Of a DNA stretch of 64,000 nt, positions 25,192-34,134 are shown piece by piece (the first letter of the stretch is position 1; each line of letters begins with the position of its first letter). The stretch covers positions 248,001 through 312,000 of the forward strand of contig CAYXTP010000002.1 of assembly GCA_964467985.1 (NCBI GenBank). Reading direction: 5' to 3'. The position numbers and the translations under genes were made by a program. The notes beneath the pieces were generated by a model. That model saw only the letters and a program-made list of their open reading frames with translations, was not told the origin of the DNA and did no database searches. This stretch comes from GCA-2720975 sp964467985. Its GTDB lineage: Bacteria > Planctomycetota > UBA1135 > GCA-002686595.

Positions 25192-26322
25192 TTAGCGGCC
25201 GCCTTGGCGTTGTTTGTTCTGAATCTCGAGGAGGCTTTCCAGGTCGGCCTCCCAGTATCGAGCGCGGGCTTCGGGCTTGGGTGCGGTCAAGGGCCTCACG
25301 ACGCGGAACCCAACGAAGCTGGCGTCGGTATGGTACCAGATGCTCTTTGGCAGCTGAGGGTCCTGAACCTTCCAGCCCTTCTTGGAACCCATACGCGCGG
25401 CGCTGCGCAGGTCCTCGGGGTCGCTGTCCCAGGAGCCTCCGCGCACGACCCGCGGGTAGAGCTTTGTCGGCCAATTGACTCGCCCGGCATCACGCGCTTC
25501 GCTGGCGGCGTAGTAACCCGTGTCGTGAGCGTCGAGGACCCACTCGGCCACGTTGCCGTGCATGTCGTACAGTCCCCAAGGGTTGGGTGCCTTTTTTCCC
25601 ACGGGATGATACTTGTCGTCGCCGTTGTCGAAGAACCAGGCGTAGCGTTCGAGCAGTTCCGGGTCGTCTCCGAAGGAGTAGGCCGTCTGGGTGCCCGCAC
25701 GGCAGGCATACTCCCACTCCGCTTCTGTCGGCAGCCGATAGAAACGCCCGGTCTTCATGGACAGCCATTGGGTGTACTGCTTGGCGGCCAACTGGGTCAT
25801 GCACACCGCTGGGCAGCCTTCGATGCCCATTTCGAAGTCCATGGGTACATAGGGCGGCGTGGGGCGGGAGACGGCGTCGGCCCAAGCATCGCTCGGTCCG
25901 GGCTCTGCGCGCCGGGCTTGGTCCAACTTGAATTGCCATGCGTGGTATTCCTGCCACGTGACCTCAAACTGGCCCATCCAGAAGGGCTCCACCTGGATTT
26001 CGTGCTGAGGTCCTTCTCCGCTGCCGCGATCCACCTCGCTTGGCGGGCTTCCCATGAGAAATGTGCCCGCGGGAATTGGAAGCATGCTGAAACGGACCTG
26101 GGTGCCGGCGATCGACTCTTCGTATTGGAGCAGTTCGCCCTGCTCATTGCGATCAGGAGTCGCTAGCTCTGCGACGGGCCCAGGCCCCTCTGGCATGGGC
26201 GGGTACGCGCCCGGAGCCACATCCGGATCTTGCTGGGGATGTACGGCCGATGCGAGTCCAAACCCCACTAGGGCGAGGGCGATCGGCGGGACGAGAGTCG
26301 AGGAGGGCAAGAGGCGCGGCAT
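25192..26322 (-). CDS. Exported SUMF1/FGE-fold protein lacking catalytic cysteines
   Basis: This 376-residue secreted protein belongs to the formylglycine-generating-enzyme-sulfatase family by fold. The domain from ~residue 80 shows IPAGTFLMGS, YRLPTEAEWEYACRAGT, WGLYDMHGNVAEWV, RVVRGGSWD and a final VGFRVVR. In true FGE enzymes a Cys pair lies shortly before the last motif; here that stretch (positions ~300-350) has no cysteine, so it is unlikely to make formylglycine. Many bacterial members serve as structural or ligand-binding modules. ATG 26322 starts a signal-peptide-like segment; the frame extends further upstream without support. It heads a reverse-strand run with the Gfo/Idh/MocA and b562-like genes and is divergent from apbE across 68 bp. 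Confidence 0.88.
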   Translation of the reverse strand: MPRLLPSSTLVPPIALALVGFGLASAVHPQQDPDVAPGAYPPMPEGPGPVAELATPDRNEQGELLQYEESIAGTQVRFSMLPIPAGTFLMGSPPSEVDRGSGEGPQHEIQVEPFWMGQFEVTWQEYHAWQFKLDQARRAEPGPSDAWADAVSRPTPPYVPMDFEMGIEGCPAVCMTQLAAKQYTQWLSMKTGRFYRLPTEAEWEYACRAGTQTAYSFGDDPELLERYAWFFDNGDDKYHPVGKKAPNPWGLYDMHGNVAEWVLDAHDTGYYAASEARDAGRVNWPTKLYPRVVRGGSWDSDPEDLRSAARMGSKKGWKVQDPQLPKSIWYHTDASFVGFRVVRPLTAPKPEARARYWEADLESLLEIQNKQRQGGR

Positions 26323-26390
26323 GGAGTCTTTTGCGGGTGACGGGTACGTTGGAGCAGACTCTACACCGTGCCCCGTTGCTGGGGTTGCAC

Positions 26391-27425
26391 ATGTTCCCCA
26401 AACACACCATTCCACTGGCGCTTGTCTGCTCGCTTGCGGTTGCTTGCCGCACGGCCTGCCCAGTCCGCTATGAAGCCCGGGCGACCGCTATGGGGACTGA
26501 GTTTCGCGTCGTGGTCTACGACCGGGACGAAGGCCACGCGCTGTCCGTCATGCAGCGTGCGCTGAGCCGCATCCAACAGATCGACGGAGTCCTGAGTGAT
26601 TACTCTGCCGGCAGCGAGTTGAGACGCTTTACGGAGGCCGGTCGCGAAGCGGGAGCTGGGACAGTCTCCCCCGACCTTTGGCGAACCCTTGTCCTGGCTG
26701 AGCAGGTCAGTTTCAGGACCGGTGGAGCGTTCGACATGACTGTGGGGCCGCTCGTGCGCCTTTGGCGGAGGGCCTTTCGACAGGCTGAATTGCCGGATCC
26801 GGACGCGATTGCGGCCGCGCTGAGGAAAGTGGGTTGGCAGGGCGTCGCCATGGACAGGAGCGCACACAGCGCATGGCCGACCACGGCGGGCATGGGCCTC
26901 GATGCTGGGGGGATCGGCAAGGGCTACGCCCTGGACCAGGCCATGGAACTCATCCAGGAGGAGGGCATCACGAGCGCTTTGGTCGAAGGCGGTGGGGACC
27001 TTGTGGTATCTGCCGCTCCCCCGGGACGCCGCGGGTGGCGCATTCGGCTGGCCTGGTCGGAGGGCCTCGCTACGGGTCCGACCCTGCTCCTGGCACACAA
27101 CGCAGTGGCGACTTCCGGTGATCTGTATCAGTTCCTCGAGTTGGACGGGATGGTGTATTCCCACATTCTAGATCCTCGCACGGGCTGGGCCCTGACCGGC
27201 TCCCGGCGCGCGACGGTAGTGGGTCCCAGTGGAGCCATCGCGGACGGCTTGGCCTCGGCGTTGTGCGTAGACGGCCCGGCAGGCATCGTCAACTTTATCG
27301 AGTCCTGGCCGGGGGTGGAGGCCATCGTCTTGGAGCGGGATCCCGCGAATGGCGAGACAGTGTCTTGCGGATCTGAGGGGTGGGCCGCGATGATGGAGAT
27401 GGCTGTGGGCACTGGTAGCCGGTAG
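26391..27425 (+). CDS. apbE: ApbE-family FAD:protein FMN transferase lipoprotein
   Basis: ApbE attaches FMN covalently to threonine residues of exported or membrane flavoproteins such as NqrB/C or RnfG/D. The 344-residue product has a lipoprotein signal ending LAVAC. It then shows AMGTEFRVVVYD, IDGVLSDYS, DMTVGPLVRLWRRA, LDAGGIGKGYALD, LVEGGGDLVVS and the metal/FMN end motifs SHILDPRTG and ADGLASALC, so the active site is complete. The ATG at 26391 is picked because the lipobox follows; an upstream frame reads into the divergent gene. No Nqr, Rnf or NosR target gene is in this window, so the substrate protein is encoded elsewhere. The second Gfo/Idh/MocA gene follows 35 nt downstream. Confidence 0.94.
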   Translation: MFPKHTIPLALVCSLAVACRTACPVRYEARATAMGTEFRVVVYDRDEGHALSVMQRALSRIQQIDGVLSDYSAGSELRRFTEAGREAGAGTVSPDLWRTLVLAEQVSFRTGGAFDMTVGPLVRLWRRAFRQAELPDPDAIAAALRKVGWQGVAMDRSAHSAWPTTAGMGLDAGGIGKGYALDQAMELIQEEGITSALVEGGGDLVVSAAPPGRRGWRIRLAWSEGLATGPTLLLAHNAVATSGDLYQFLELDGMVYSHILDPRTGWALTGSRRATVVGPSGAIADGLASALCVDGPAGIVNFIESWPGVEAIVLERDPANGETVSCGSEGWAAMMEMAVGTGSR

Positions 27426-27460
27426 CCATCACTCCTCCTCTGCACTATCCAAGTTTCACC

Positions 27461-28786
27461 ATGGCCGTCTCCTCATTTTCCGTACCCTCCCGTCGTGTCG
27501 TTCTGCAAGCTGGCGCCACGGGGGCCATGGCTGGCATTCTGGCTCCCTGGGCGGCGGCTCGTGCCAAACGCTCGAATCAGGACGGTCCGCTGCGAGTCGG
27601 CCTGATCGGTTGTGGTGGGCGGGGAACGGGTGCAGCAGCTCAGGCGCTGCGCGCCGACGAGGGCGCGATCCTCGTGGCTATGGGGGATGCGTTTGCAGAC
27701 CACCTGGATAACAGTCACAACACACTCCAGTCCCAACTGGATATCCAAAGCCAGGTACAGGTGCCCCGCGAGAACCGATTCGTTGGCTTTGACGCCTACA
27801 AGCAGGTGATCGAGGCCGTGGATGTCGTCTTGCTCGCCACCTCTCCGTTTTTTCGACCCGCCCATGTGGCCTACGCAGTCGAGATGGGCAAACACCTGTT
27901 CGTTGAGAAACCGGTCGCTGTGGACGCGACGGGGCTGCGGTCCATTCGCGAGTCGACCCTCAAGGCCCAGGAGAAGGGGCTCAGTCTGGTGAGCGGCCTC
28001 TGCTACCGCTACCAGTTTGCGAAGCAGGAGACGGTGCGGCGCATCCGCGCTGGAGCCGTCGGGGATATTCGCACTTTGCAGTGCACCTACAACACGGGTG
28101 AGTTGTGGTATCGGGAACCCCAGCCGGGTTGGACCGACATGGACACCCAAATGCGAAACTGGCTCTACTTCGATTGGCTCTCCGGTGACCACATCGCCGA
28201 GCAGCACATTCACTCGCTCGACAAGCTGGCCTGGGCCATGGGCGATGTCTATCCGGCCCAGGCCACTTCTAGTGGCGGCCGCAGCAAACGCACGGATCCC
28301 AAGTTTGGGAATATCTACGACCACTTCAACACCGTTTACGAGTGGGAGAACGGGGTCAAGGGCTTCTCGAGTTGCCGGCAGATGAGCGGCTGCTCGTCCA
28401 ACGTCTCGGACTACGTGTTCGGAACCCAAGGCGTGGCCAATATCCAAGGCCACTCGATCAAGACGGATGGTGGTGAGAGTTGGCGCTATCGCAACGATGC
28501 TTCTCAGAATTGGAGACTGCGCCGGGGCGGGGCGGACGATATGTACCAAAACGAGCACGACGCTCTCTTCTGGTCCATCCGTAACGGCGAACCCATCAAC
28601 AACGGCGAGTACATGGCGAACTCCACGATGATGGCCATTATGGGCCGTTTGGCCGCCTACACGGGCAAGACGATCACGTGGGAGCAGGCCTGGAACTCCA
28701 CCCTGGATCTGACGCCCGAGAGCCTGGCCTTTGGTCCGGCCCCGGATTGCCAGGTCGCCGTGCCGGGTGTCACGCCCTTCGTCTGA
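27461..28786 (+). CDS. Exported Gfo/Idh/MocA family oxidoreductase, paralogue
   Basis: This 441-residue protein is a second member of the family at 23855-25162. The N terminus has a twin-arginine-like export signal (PSRRVVLQAGATGAMAG), then LRVGLIGCGGRGTGAAAQAL for NAD(P) binding and VEKPVAVDATGL with the conserved lysine. Later motifs (NWLYFDWLSGDHIAEQHIHSLDKLAW) match its paralogue closely. The two copies lie on opposite strands around apbE and the SUMF1-like gene, which suggests an old local duplication with inversion. The role is probably redox chemistry on a sugar in the periplasm; the substrate is not evident. The start is an ATG 35 nt after apbE. Confidence 0.93.
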   Translation: MAVSSFSVPSRRVVLQAGATGAMAGILAPWAAARAKRSNQDGPLRVGLIGCGGRGTGAAAQALRADEGAILVAMGDAFADHLDNSHNTLQSQLDIQSQVQVPRENRFVGFDAYKQVIEAVDVVLLATSPFFRPAHVAYAVEMGKHLFVEKPVAVDATGLRSIRESTLKAQEKGLSLVSGLCYRYQFAKQETVRRIRAGAVGDIRTLQCTYNTGELWYREPQPGWTDMDTQMRNWLYFDWLSGDHIAEQHIHSLDKLAWAMGDVYPAQATSSGGRSKRTDPKFGNIYDHFNTVYEWENGVKGFSSCRQMSGCSSNVSDYVFGTQGVANIQGHSIKTDGGESWRYRNDASQNWRLRRGGADDMYQNEHDALFWSIRNGEPINNGEYMANSTMMAIMGRLAAYTGKTITWEQAWNSTLDLTPESLAFGPAPDCQVAVPGVTPFV

Positions 28787-28823
28787 TTTCCAGTCTCCCT
28801 TTTTGAACTGAAGGACACGATCC

Positions 28824-30188
28824 ATGGCGGCTCAAGCCACCCTCTCCCCAGTCGACGATGTGCAGGCCTTCATGGCCGGTCTCGTGCTGCGCAACCCCGG
28901 AGAGCCCGAGTTTCACCAGGCGGTCCAGGAGGTCGTCGAGAGCGTGATGCCCTTCCTGCTCGAGCAGGAGCGCTACCGCCGCGTCAATATCCTCGAGCGC
29001 ATCACCGAGCCGGACCGCATTATCTCGTTCCGGGTGTGCTGGCAGGATGACCAGGGGCAGGTTCAAGTCAACCGCGGGTGGCGGGTGCAGTTCAACAATT
29101 CCATCGGCCCCTACAAGGGCGGGATGCGGTTTCACCCGACCGTCAACCAGGGCATCCTGAAGTTCCTGGGCTTTGAACAGTGCCTCAAGAATGCCCTGAC
29201 AACCCTGCCCATGGGTGGTGGCAAGGGTGGCTCAAACTTCGACCCCAAGGGCAAATCCGACGCCGAGGTCATGCGTTTTTGCCAATCTCTGATGACCGAA
29301 CTCTACCGGCATATCGGTGAGGATACTGACGTGCCTGCTGGAGACATCGGAGTCGGGGCGCGCGAAATCTCGTACCTGTTCGGTCAGTACAAACGCATCG
29401 AGAACCGTTTTGTCGGAACCATGACCGGCAAGGGGCTCTCGTTCGGTGGAAGCCTGATCCGTAAGGAGGCAACCGGGTACGGCCTCGTCTACTTCGTACG
29501 CGAGGTGCTCAGCGAATTGGGTGAGTCCATGGAGGGCAAGACGGTTGTCGTTTCTGGTTCGGGAAACGTCTCCATCTATGCGGCTGAGAAGGCCCTGGAG
29601 TTGGGCGCCAAGGTCGTGTCGTTCTCGGACTCCGGTGGGCGGATTTACGACCCCGAGGGTGCAACCGAAGAGAAGCTCTCCTTCCTCAAAGACCTGAAAG
29701 AGGTTCGTCGGGGGCGCATCAGCGAATATGCTGAGCGTTACAACTGCGAATACAAAGCGGGGCAAGCCCCCTGGGATATTCCCTGTGACCTGGCCCTGCC
29801 CTGCGCAACTCAAAACGAGTTGGGTGCCGAGGACGCCCGGGCCCTGGTGGCCGGAGGCTGCCGGGTGGTCGCTGAGGGCGCCAACATGCCCTGTGATGCG
29901 CAGGCCGTGCATGTCTTCCGCGCGGCAGGCGTTCACTTCGGGCCGGGCAAGGCAGCCAATGCCGGCGGCGTGGCGGTGTCGGGCCTGGAGCAATCCCAGA
30001 ACGCCCAACGCTATTCCTGGTCCGCAGCGGAAGTCGACAAACGCCTGCGCGACATCATGGCCAAGATTCACGCCCAGTGCACGTGCTACGGAGAGGGTGA
30101 AGACGGCCGCATCGACTACGTACGCGGAGCGAACCTGGCGGGCTTCGTCAAGGTGGCGGATGCCATGCTGGCCTACGGCGTTGTGTAG
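28824..30188 (+). CDS. gdhA: NADP-specific glutamate dehydrogenase
   Basis: This cytoplasmic enzyme aminates 2-oxoglutarate to glutamate with NADPH and ammonium. It is 454 residues, close to E. coli GdhA at 447. The substrate site is clear: GPYKGGMRFHP, then LTTLPMGGGKGGSNFDPKGK with the catalytic lysine, and DVPAGDIGVGAREISYLFG. The nucleotide fold follows (VVVSGSGNVSIYAAEKA), and SGSGNV rather than a GFGNVG form fits the hexameric NADP-type enzymes. The start ATG at 28824 is 37 nt after the previous gene, with AAGGA nine nt upstream acting as a plausible ribosome-binding site. The gene appears to be a separate housekeeping function. Confidence 0.97.
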   Translation: MAAQATLSPVDDVQAFMAGLVLRNPGEPEFHQAVQEVVESVMPFLLEQERYRRVNILERITEPDRIISFRVCWQDDQGQVQVNRGWRVQFNNSIGPYKGGMRFHPTVNQGILKFLGFEQCLKNALTTLPMGGGKGGSNFDPKGKSDAEVMRFCQSLMTELYRHIGEDTDVPAGDIGVGAREISYLFGQYKRIENRFVGTMTGKGLSFGGSLIRKEATGYGLVYFVREVLSELGESMEGKTVVVSGSGNVSIYAAEKALELGAKVVSFSDSGGRIYDPEGATEEKLSFLKDLKEVRRGRISEYAERYNCEYKAGQAPWDIPCDLALPCATQNELGAEDARALVAGGCRVVAEGANMPCDAQAVHVFRAAGVHFGPGKAANAGGVAVSGLEQSQNAQRYSWSAAEVDKRLRDIMAKIHAQCTCYGEGEDGRIDYVRGANLAGFVKVADAMLAYGVV

Positions 30189-30223
30189 TCGACGGCCTTC
30201 CTAAGCTCGGTCGGAGGGATCCA

Positions 30224-31282
30224 ATGGACTCATCTCAGAACCACCAGAGGCTGCAGACCTTGTCCCTTGGCGTTCTCGCTGCAGTCGCTCTGGGTGCCGC
30301 ACTCGTTTGGCTGTCTGGTATCCTCGTGCCGTTCGTTTTGGCCTTTTTTCTTTCGGTTGCCCTGCGGCCGGTGGTCCTCGTGCTGGCGCGGCGCCTGAAG
30401 GTGCCCATTCCGATGGCCTTTGTGATTAGTTCACTCTTGGGCATTGGGCTGCTCGTGGCGTTCGGGGCCCTGATCACGAGTTCGGTCTCCGAGTTGAATG
30501 CCAATCAGGGCAAGTACGTGACGAATGTGAAGGCCCTGACGGAACGCGTCCAAAGATGGGAACTCGTCGAGAAGCTTGGGGTTGGGGATTGGCTCGCGGC
30601 GGACGAGTCCGGCGAATCGCCCCTGGCCGGACCCGCGAGTGGTGCTGCTGCCGATGCACTGGGCGCCTTGGCAACCATGTCGGCCAACTTGGTGTCGAAA
30701 GGCTTGCTGGTCCTGATCTTTCTCATGTTCTTGATGGCTGGCAGCGCAAAGGGATCCGTCCGCAACCGAACGTTGAGCGATGTGGAGCAACGAATTCGGG
30801 GCTACGTCAGCACCAAGCTTCACGTCTCGGCTCTCACGGGTCTGTGTGTGTGGCTGATCTTGATGTTGCTGGGAATCGAGATGGCCCTGGTCTTCGGTCT
30901 CTTTGCCTTCTTCCTGAATTTTGTGCCCAACGTTGGATCCCTGATCGCCACCCTGCTACCCCTGCCGATCGTTCTGCTTGGGGGGCACAGTGTCCCAGTC
31001 CAGATCCTGGCAATCCTGCTCCCTGGTGGGGCGCAGTTCGCCGTGGGGAACTGGCTCGAACCACGTCTGCTCGGGGACTCCATGGACCTGCACCCCGTGA
31101 CGATTCTCCTGGCTCTGATTTTCTGGGGCACGGTATGGGGCCTGGTTGGCGCCCTGCTGGCCACGCCCCTGACGGCCATCGTGCGCATCCTGCTCGACAA
31201 GGAGGAGCTCACGCGGCCCGTGGCCGAACTCATGGCCGGTCGCCTACCGGAATCGACTACGCCAGCTCCAGCAGAACCTTGA
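30224..31282 (+). CDS. AI-2E family transporter (PF01594-type permease)
   Basis: This 352-residue membrane protein belongs to the AI-2 exporter/TqsA-like family, which also contains Na+/H+ exchangers and proteins of unknown cargo. There are two hydrophobic segments at the N terminus (residues ~14-45), a third at ~65-85, then a loop, and a bundle of further segments in the C-terminal half with the family block FAFFLNFVPNVGSLIATLLPLPI. GGAQFAVGNWLEPRLLGDSMDLHPVTILLAL is also characteristic. GGAGGG lies 7 nt before the ATG at 30224. Its 3' end overlaps the convergent alcohol dehydrogenase gene by 26 nt. What it transports cannot be deduced here. Confidence 0.92.
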   Translation: MDSSQNHQRLQTLSLGVLAAVALGAALVWLSGILVPFVLAFFLSVALRPVVLVLARRLKVPIPMAFVISSLLGIGLLVAFGALITSSVSELNANQGKYVTNVKALTERVQRWELVEKLGVGDWLAADESGESPLAGPASGAAADALGALATMSANLVSKGLLVLIFLMFLMAGSAKGSVRNRTLSDVEQRIRGYVSTKLHVSALTGLCVWLILMLLGIEMALVFGLFAFFLNFVPNVGSLIATLLPLPIVLLGGHSVPVQILAILLPGGAQFAVGNWLEPRLLGDSMDLHPVTILLALIFWGTVWGLVGALLATPLTAIVRILLDKEELTRPVAELMAGRLPESTTPAPAEP

Positions 31283-32306
31283 TGCAGCCATCTTGGCGGG
31301 CTCCAAAGACGCGGTAGCCCTCGGGCCCGGCTTCGAGGGGAACGCGGTGGGTGAAGAGCTCCTCCAAGGGCCAGTCGCCATCGGTAGCCAATGGCAGGGT
31401 CGTGTCCATGAGTGCGCGGGCGGGGCAGCGGCCTGCGCGGTAGGTCAAGTTCTTGTCGTAGGCTTCCCCGGGGGAAAAGGCGAAGGAGGCTTCGGTGTGA
31501 ACGCCCACGGCAGCCAGGGTTCCGCCGGGTCGTAGCAGGTCGAGCGAGGCGCGGCTTGCGGCGGGGGAACCCACGCACTCACAGACGGCATCGACACCGC
31601 GTCCGGCAGTCTGCTCTTGAATCGTGCGTGCGGCGCCCCCATCGATCACGGAGAGTGGCGTGGCGCCGAAGCGTGCGGCCAGGGCCAGGCGCTCGGGCAC
31701 GGAGTCCAAGACCCACACCTGCTCAGCCCCCAGGTGCAACGCGCAGAGGGCGGCCATCAAGCCCACCGGACCGGCGCCTAGCACTGCCAGGGTTTTGCAA
31801 GCTGCGGCGTCGGCTTGCAATGCGCAGAACATGCCCGTGGAGAGCACGTCACCACTCAAGAGCGCACGCGCTCCTGGGACATCCTTCGGTATTCCGACAA
31901 GCGTGCTCTGCGCCAAGGGCACACGCAGCAATTCCGCCTGGGTGCCGTGCAGTCCCTGCCCGTCGGATCGCCAGCCGAAGAGTTGACCTTGTTCGCAACG
32001 CGCCGTGAGTCCGGCCATGCAAGGCGCGCAGACACCACAGGAGGTTGTGAAGGGCGCGACGACACGATCGCCTGGTCGGATGTGTTGCACATCCGCGCCC
32101 ACCTCGAGGACTTCTCCGTAGATCTCATGTCCCAAGACCGTTCCCACGTCGAGGCCCTGCTCGCGGCCTTGAACTGCGTGCAGGTCGGAGCCGCAGATGG
32201 CTGCACACAGGGGGCGCACAAGTGCATCGCGCGGATCTTCCAGAACAGGATCACACGTCTCCGTCAGCCGCACGTCATCGATACCGTGGAATGTCAGCGC
32301 ACGCAT
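31257..32306 (-). CDS. Zinc-dependent alcohol dehydrogenase (MDR superfamily)
   Basis: This 349-residue medium-chain dehydrogenase oxidises an alcohol or polyol with NAD(P)+. The catalytic zinc site is visible as C-GSDLH and GHEIYGEV, the structural zinc lobe as CGVCAPCMAGLTARC (four cysteines), and the Rossmann fold as LGAGPVGLMAALCALHLGAEQVWVLD. The start ATG at 32306 has GGAG five bases upstream and lies 13 nt inside the end of the YCF48-like gene, so the two are probably co-transcribed. The long upstream frame is only a shadow. The 3' end overlaps the AI-2E transporter gene by 26 nt in convergent orientation. The substrate is unknown; glutathione-independent formaldehyde dehydrogenase or threonine dehydrogenase-like roles are possible. 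Confidence 0.93.
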   Translation of the reverse strand: MRALTFHGIDDVRLTETCDPVLEDPRDALVRPLCAAICGSDLHAVQGREQGLDVGTVLGHEIYGEVLEVGADVQHIRPGDRVVAPFTTSCGVCAPCMAGLTARCEQGQLFGWRSDGQGLHGTQAELLRVPLAQSTLVGIPKDVPGARALLSGDVLSTGMFCALQADAAACKTLAVLGAGPVGLMAALCALHLGAEQVWVLDSVPERLALAARFGATPLSVIDGGAARTIQEQTAGRGVDAVCECVGSPAASRASLDLLRPGGTLAAVGVHTEASFAFSPGEAYDKNLTYRAGRCPARALMDTTLPLATDGDWPLEELFTHRVPLEAGPEGYRVFGARQDGCIKVLLELA

Positions 32307-33403
32307 GGGATCTCCAGGCGAGACATGCGACCGTTGGCGCCGGCCAGGAATGCCGTGCATCCGGCTGGACCCATGCTGGGTGCGAAGGCCATGCAGTAGT
32401 GCCCGTCCAGGTTCAAGTCGCGCCAATGGACGCCGCCGTCTTCGGTCAGACTGGCTCCGCCCTTGCCCACGGCCAACCACGTGCCCGGCGCACAACCGGG
32501 CAGTGCTTGAATGCATGAGCGGTACCCGGGTTGCGGTTCTGCGCTGGGCCGCCACGTGCGCCCAGCATCGGAGCTGTAGGCCGCGGAGCCCGTGCGGCGC
32601 TCGGGGTCCGTGTAGTCGCCGCCAACGAGCAGTGCCTGGCTGCCCATGCCCAGACCCAATGAGAAGCTGCCCGTTGCTGCGCCACCCTGGGCCATGGGTG
32701 TCTCATAGGCGCTCCACGTGTCCCCATAGTCTTGGGTGACCAAGACGCGAGCGGCCCCTCCACCGGTGGCGATCATGGCTCGGCCGCCCGCCAGGCAGCG
32801 CACCAAGGTTCCGCTAGCCGCAAATCCGGCCTCCTTGTCCCGTGGAGCCGGCAACGACTCGGCCGGAAGGCCGGACCAGTTGCGCCCCGAGTGGTCACTT
32901 CGCCAAAGCGTGAATGCACCCTCTATCGGATCCCCAAAGCAGAGCCCCTGTCCGTTGGGCCAGAAGTCCATGGAGTCCATGAATGCGTCTGGATGTTCGA
33001 GACGATGGATCAGCTCCCAGTGCAGGCCCGCGTCATTTGTGAGCCACAGTTCGGCTGGTGAGCCGACCACAAGCACCAGCGCGCGGCGTGGACCGAAGAG
33101 GTGAATGTCGCGCAGGTCGCGCTGCTCGAGTCCTGGAATCTGGCCCACCGTCCACGACTCCCCGCCGTCGGTTGTGTGCAAGTAGGTGCCTGCACTTCCG
33201 CTGGCCCAGATCACTTGCGCGTCCCAAGCGGCGATTCCGCGCAGGCTGGCCTCGGTACCCGTCACCAGGGAGGTCATTCGCAGGGACTCCCATTTGGGCA
33301 GCGCGTGTCCCGGCCCGACGCAACCCCAAAGCGGAGCAACGAGCGTGAGTGCGAGCGCCCAGGTGGCTCGCCTCAGCGCATTTGGCTGGAATGCTTCAAG
33401 CAT
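32294..33403 (-). CDS. YCF48/BNR-repeat beta-propeller lipoprotein
   Basis: This 369-residue exported protein carries a lipoprotein signal (lipobox near LWGC) and a series of Asp-box/BNR-like repeats: TTDGGESW, TNDAGLHWE, RSDHSGRNW, TQDYGDTW, SSDAGRTW and TEDGGVHWRD. The repeats are spaced about 40-60 residues, which fits a six-bladed propeller of the YCF48/sialidase-like type. In plants and cyanobacteria YCF48 helps assemble photosystem II, but non-photosynthetic bacteria have many paralogues with unknown roles. There is no catalytic sialidase signature that I can see. The start ATG at 33403 is divergent from msrA with 74 bp between them. The zinc dehydrogenase follows with a 13-nt overlap. 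Confidence 0.87.
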   Translation of the reverse strand: MLEAFQPNALRRATWALALTLVAPLWGCVGPGHALPKWESLRMTSLVTGTEASLRGIAAWDAQVIWASGSAGTYLHTTDGGESWTVGQIPGLEQRDLRDIHLFGPRRALVLVVGSPAELWLTNDAGLHWELIHRLEHPDAFMDSMDFWPNGQGLCFGDPIEGAFTLWRSDHSGRNWSGLPAESLPAPRDKEAGFAASGTLVRCLAGGRAMIATGGGAARVLVTQDYGDTWSAYETPMAQGGAATGSFSLGLGMGSQALLVGGDYTDPERRTGSAAYSSDAGRTWRPSAEPQPGYRSCIQALPGCAPGTWLAVGKGGASLTEDGGVHWRDLNLDGHYCMAFAPSMGPAGCTAFLAGANGRMSRLEIPCVR

Positions 33404-33477
33404 GCCAGCAGGATACCGGATGCCAGCCCTTTGGAATGCCAGTGGAACAATCTGGTGTGCACGCTTAACCTGTAGTG

Positions 33478-34131
33478 ATGCAACACAGAACCCCGTGGCA
33501 ACTCGCCTGCGTGGCGCTCTCGGCCCTGCTCGTCAGTGCATGTGTGGGCAAAGACCACAATTCCAGCACTTCTGTTTCCGACCCCCAACCACAAGAGGCC
33601 CCGGTGCCGAGCCAACCCCCGAAACTAGAGACCGCAACCCTCGGCGCTGGCTGCTACTGGTGCGTCGAGGCTGTCTTGGAACAGGTAGACGGAATCCACG
33701 AGGTGTCCAGTGGGTTCATGGGAGGCGAGCAGCCGAACCCAACCTACCGGGAGATCGGCACGGGCCTGACGGGCTACGCGGAAGTCGTTCAGGTCCAATT
33801 CGATCCAGGGGTGTTGCCCTACGCCGAACTACTGGACTGGTTTTGGCGCCTGCACGATCCGACGACCCTGAATCGACAAGGCGCCGACGTGGGCACCCAA
33901 TACCGCTCAGTCATTTTCGTCCGCGGGGATCGACAGAGGGAAGAGGCTCAGCGCTCCATGCAGCAGGCGGGCGCCTCCTTCACCCAGCCGATCGTGACTG
34001 AGATTGCCGAGGCCGGGGCGTTCTATCCTGGCCCAGCGGACCACCAGGACTACTACGCGGGCAATCGTGAGGGGCGCTACTGCCAATTGGTTATCCGCCC
34101 CAAGCTGAAGAAGTTGGGACTCAAGGAATAG
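33478..34131 (+). CDS. msrA: Peptide methionine-S-sulfoxide reductase, lipoprotein
   Basis: MsrA repairs the S form of methionine sulfoxide in proteins. The 217-residue product carries a lipoprotein signal (LLVSAC) and a Ser/Pro-rich tether of ~30 residues, so it should work in the periplasm, in contrast to the usual cytoplasmic enzyme. The active site reads GAGCYWCVEAV, with the catalytic C59, where most MsrA have GCFWC. The other family blocks are present: SGFMGG, PTYREIGTGLTGYAEVVQVQFDP, FWRLHDPTTLNRQGADVGTQYRS and DHQDYYAGN. The second cysteine that resolves the sulfenate in many family members is represented by C-QLV near the end. The ATG at 33478 is preferred over the overlapping GTG at 33475. 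The next gene starts 3 nt after its stop. Confidence 0.95.
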   Translation: MQHRTPWQLACVALSALLVSACVGKDHNSSTSVSDPQPQEAPVPSQPPKLETATLGAGCYWCVEAVLEQVDGIHEVSSGFMGGEQPNPTYREIGTGLTGYAEVVQVQFDPGVLPYAELLDWFWRLHDPTTLNRQGADVGTQYRSVIFVRGDRQREEAQRSMQQAGASFTQPIVTEIAEAGAFYPGPADHQDYYAGNREGRYCQLVIRPKLKKLGLKE

Positions 34132-34134
34132 CCC

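Noticed and set aside
28787..28823. CCCTTTTTGAA after the second Gfo/Idh/MocA gene as a terminator
   Set aside because: The T run has no GC-rich stem before it.
27473..28825. 450-codon minus-strand frame opposite the second Gfo/Idh/MocA gene
   Set aside because: Its codons mirror those of the real gene, and the product has no recognisable motif; a similar plus-strand frame at 24251-25195 mirrors the first paralogue.
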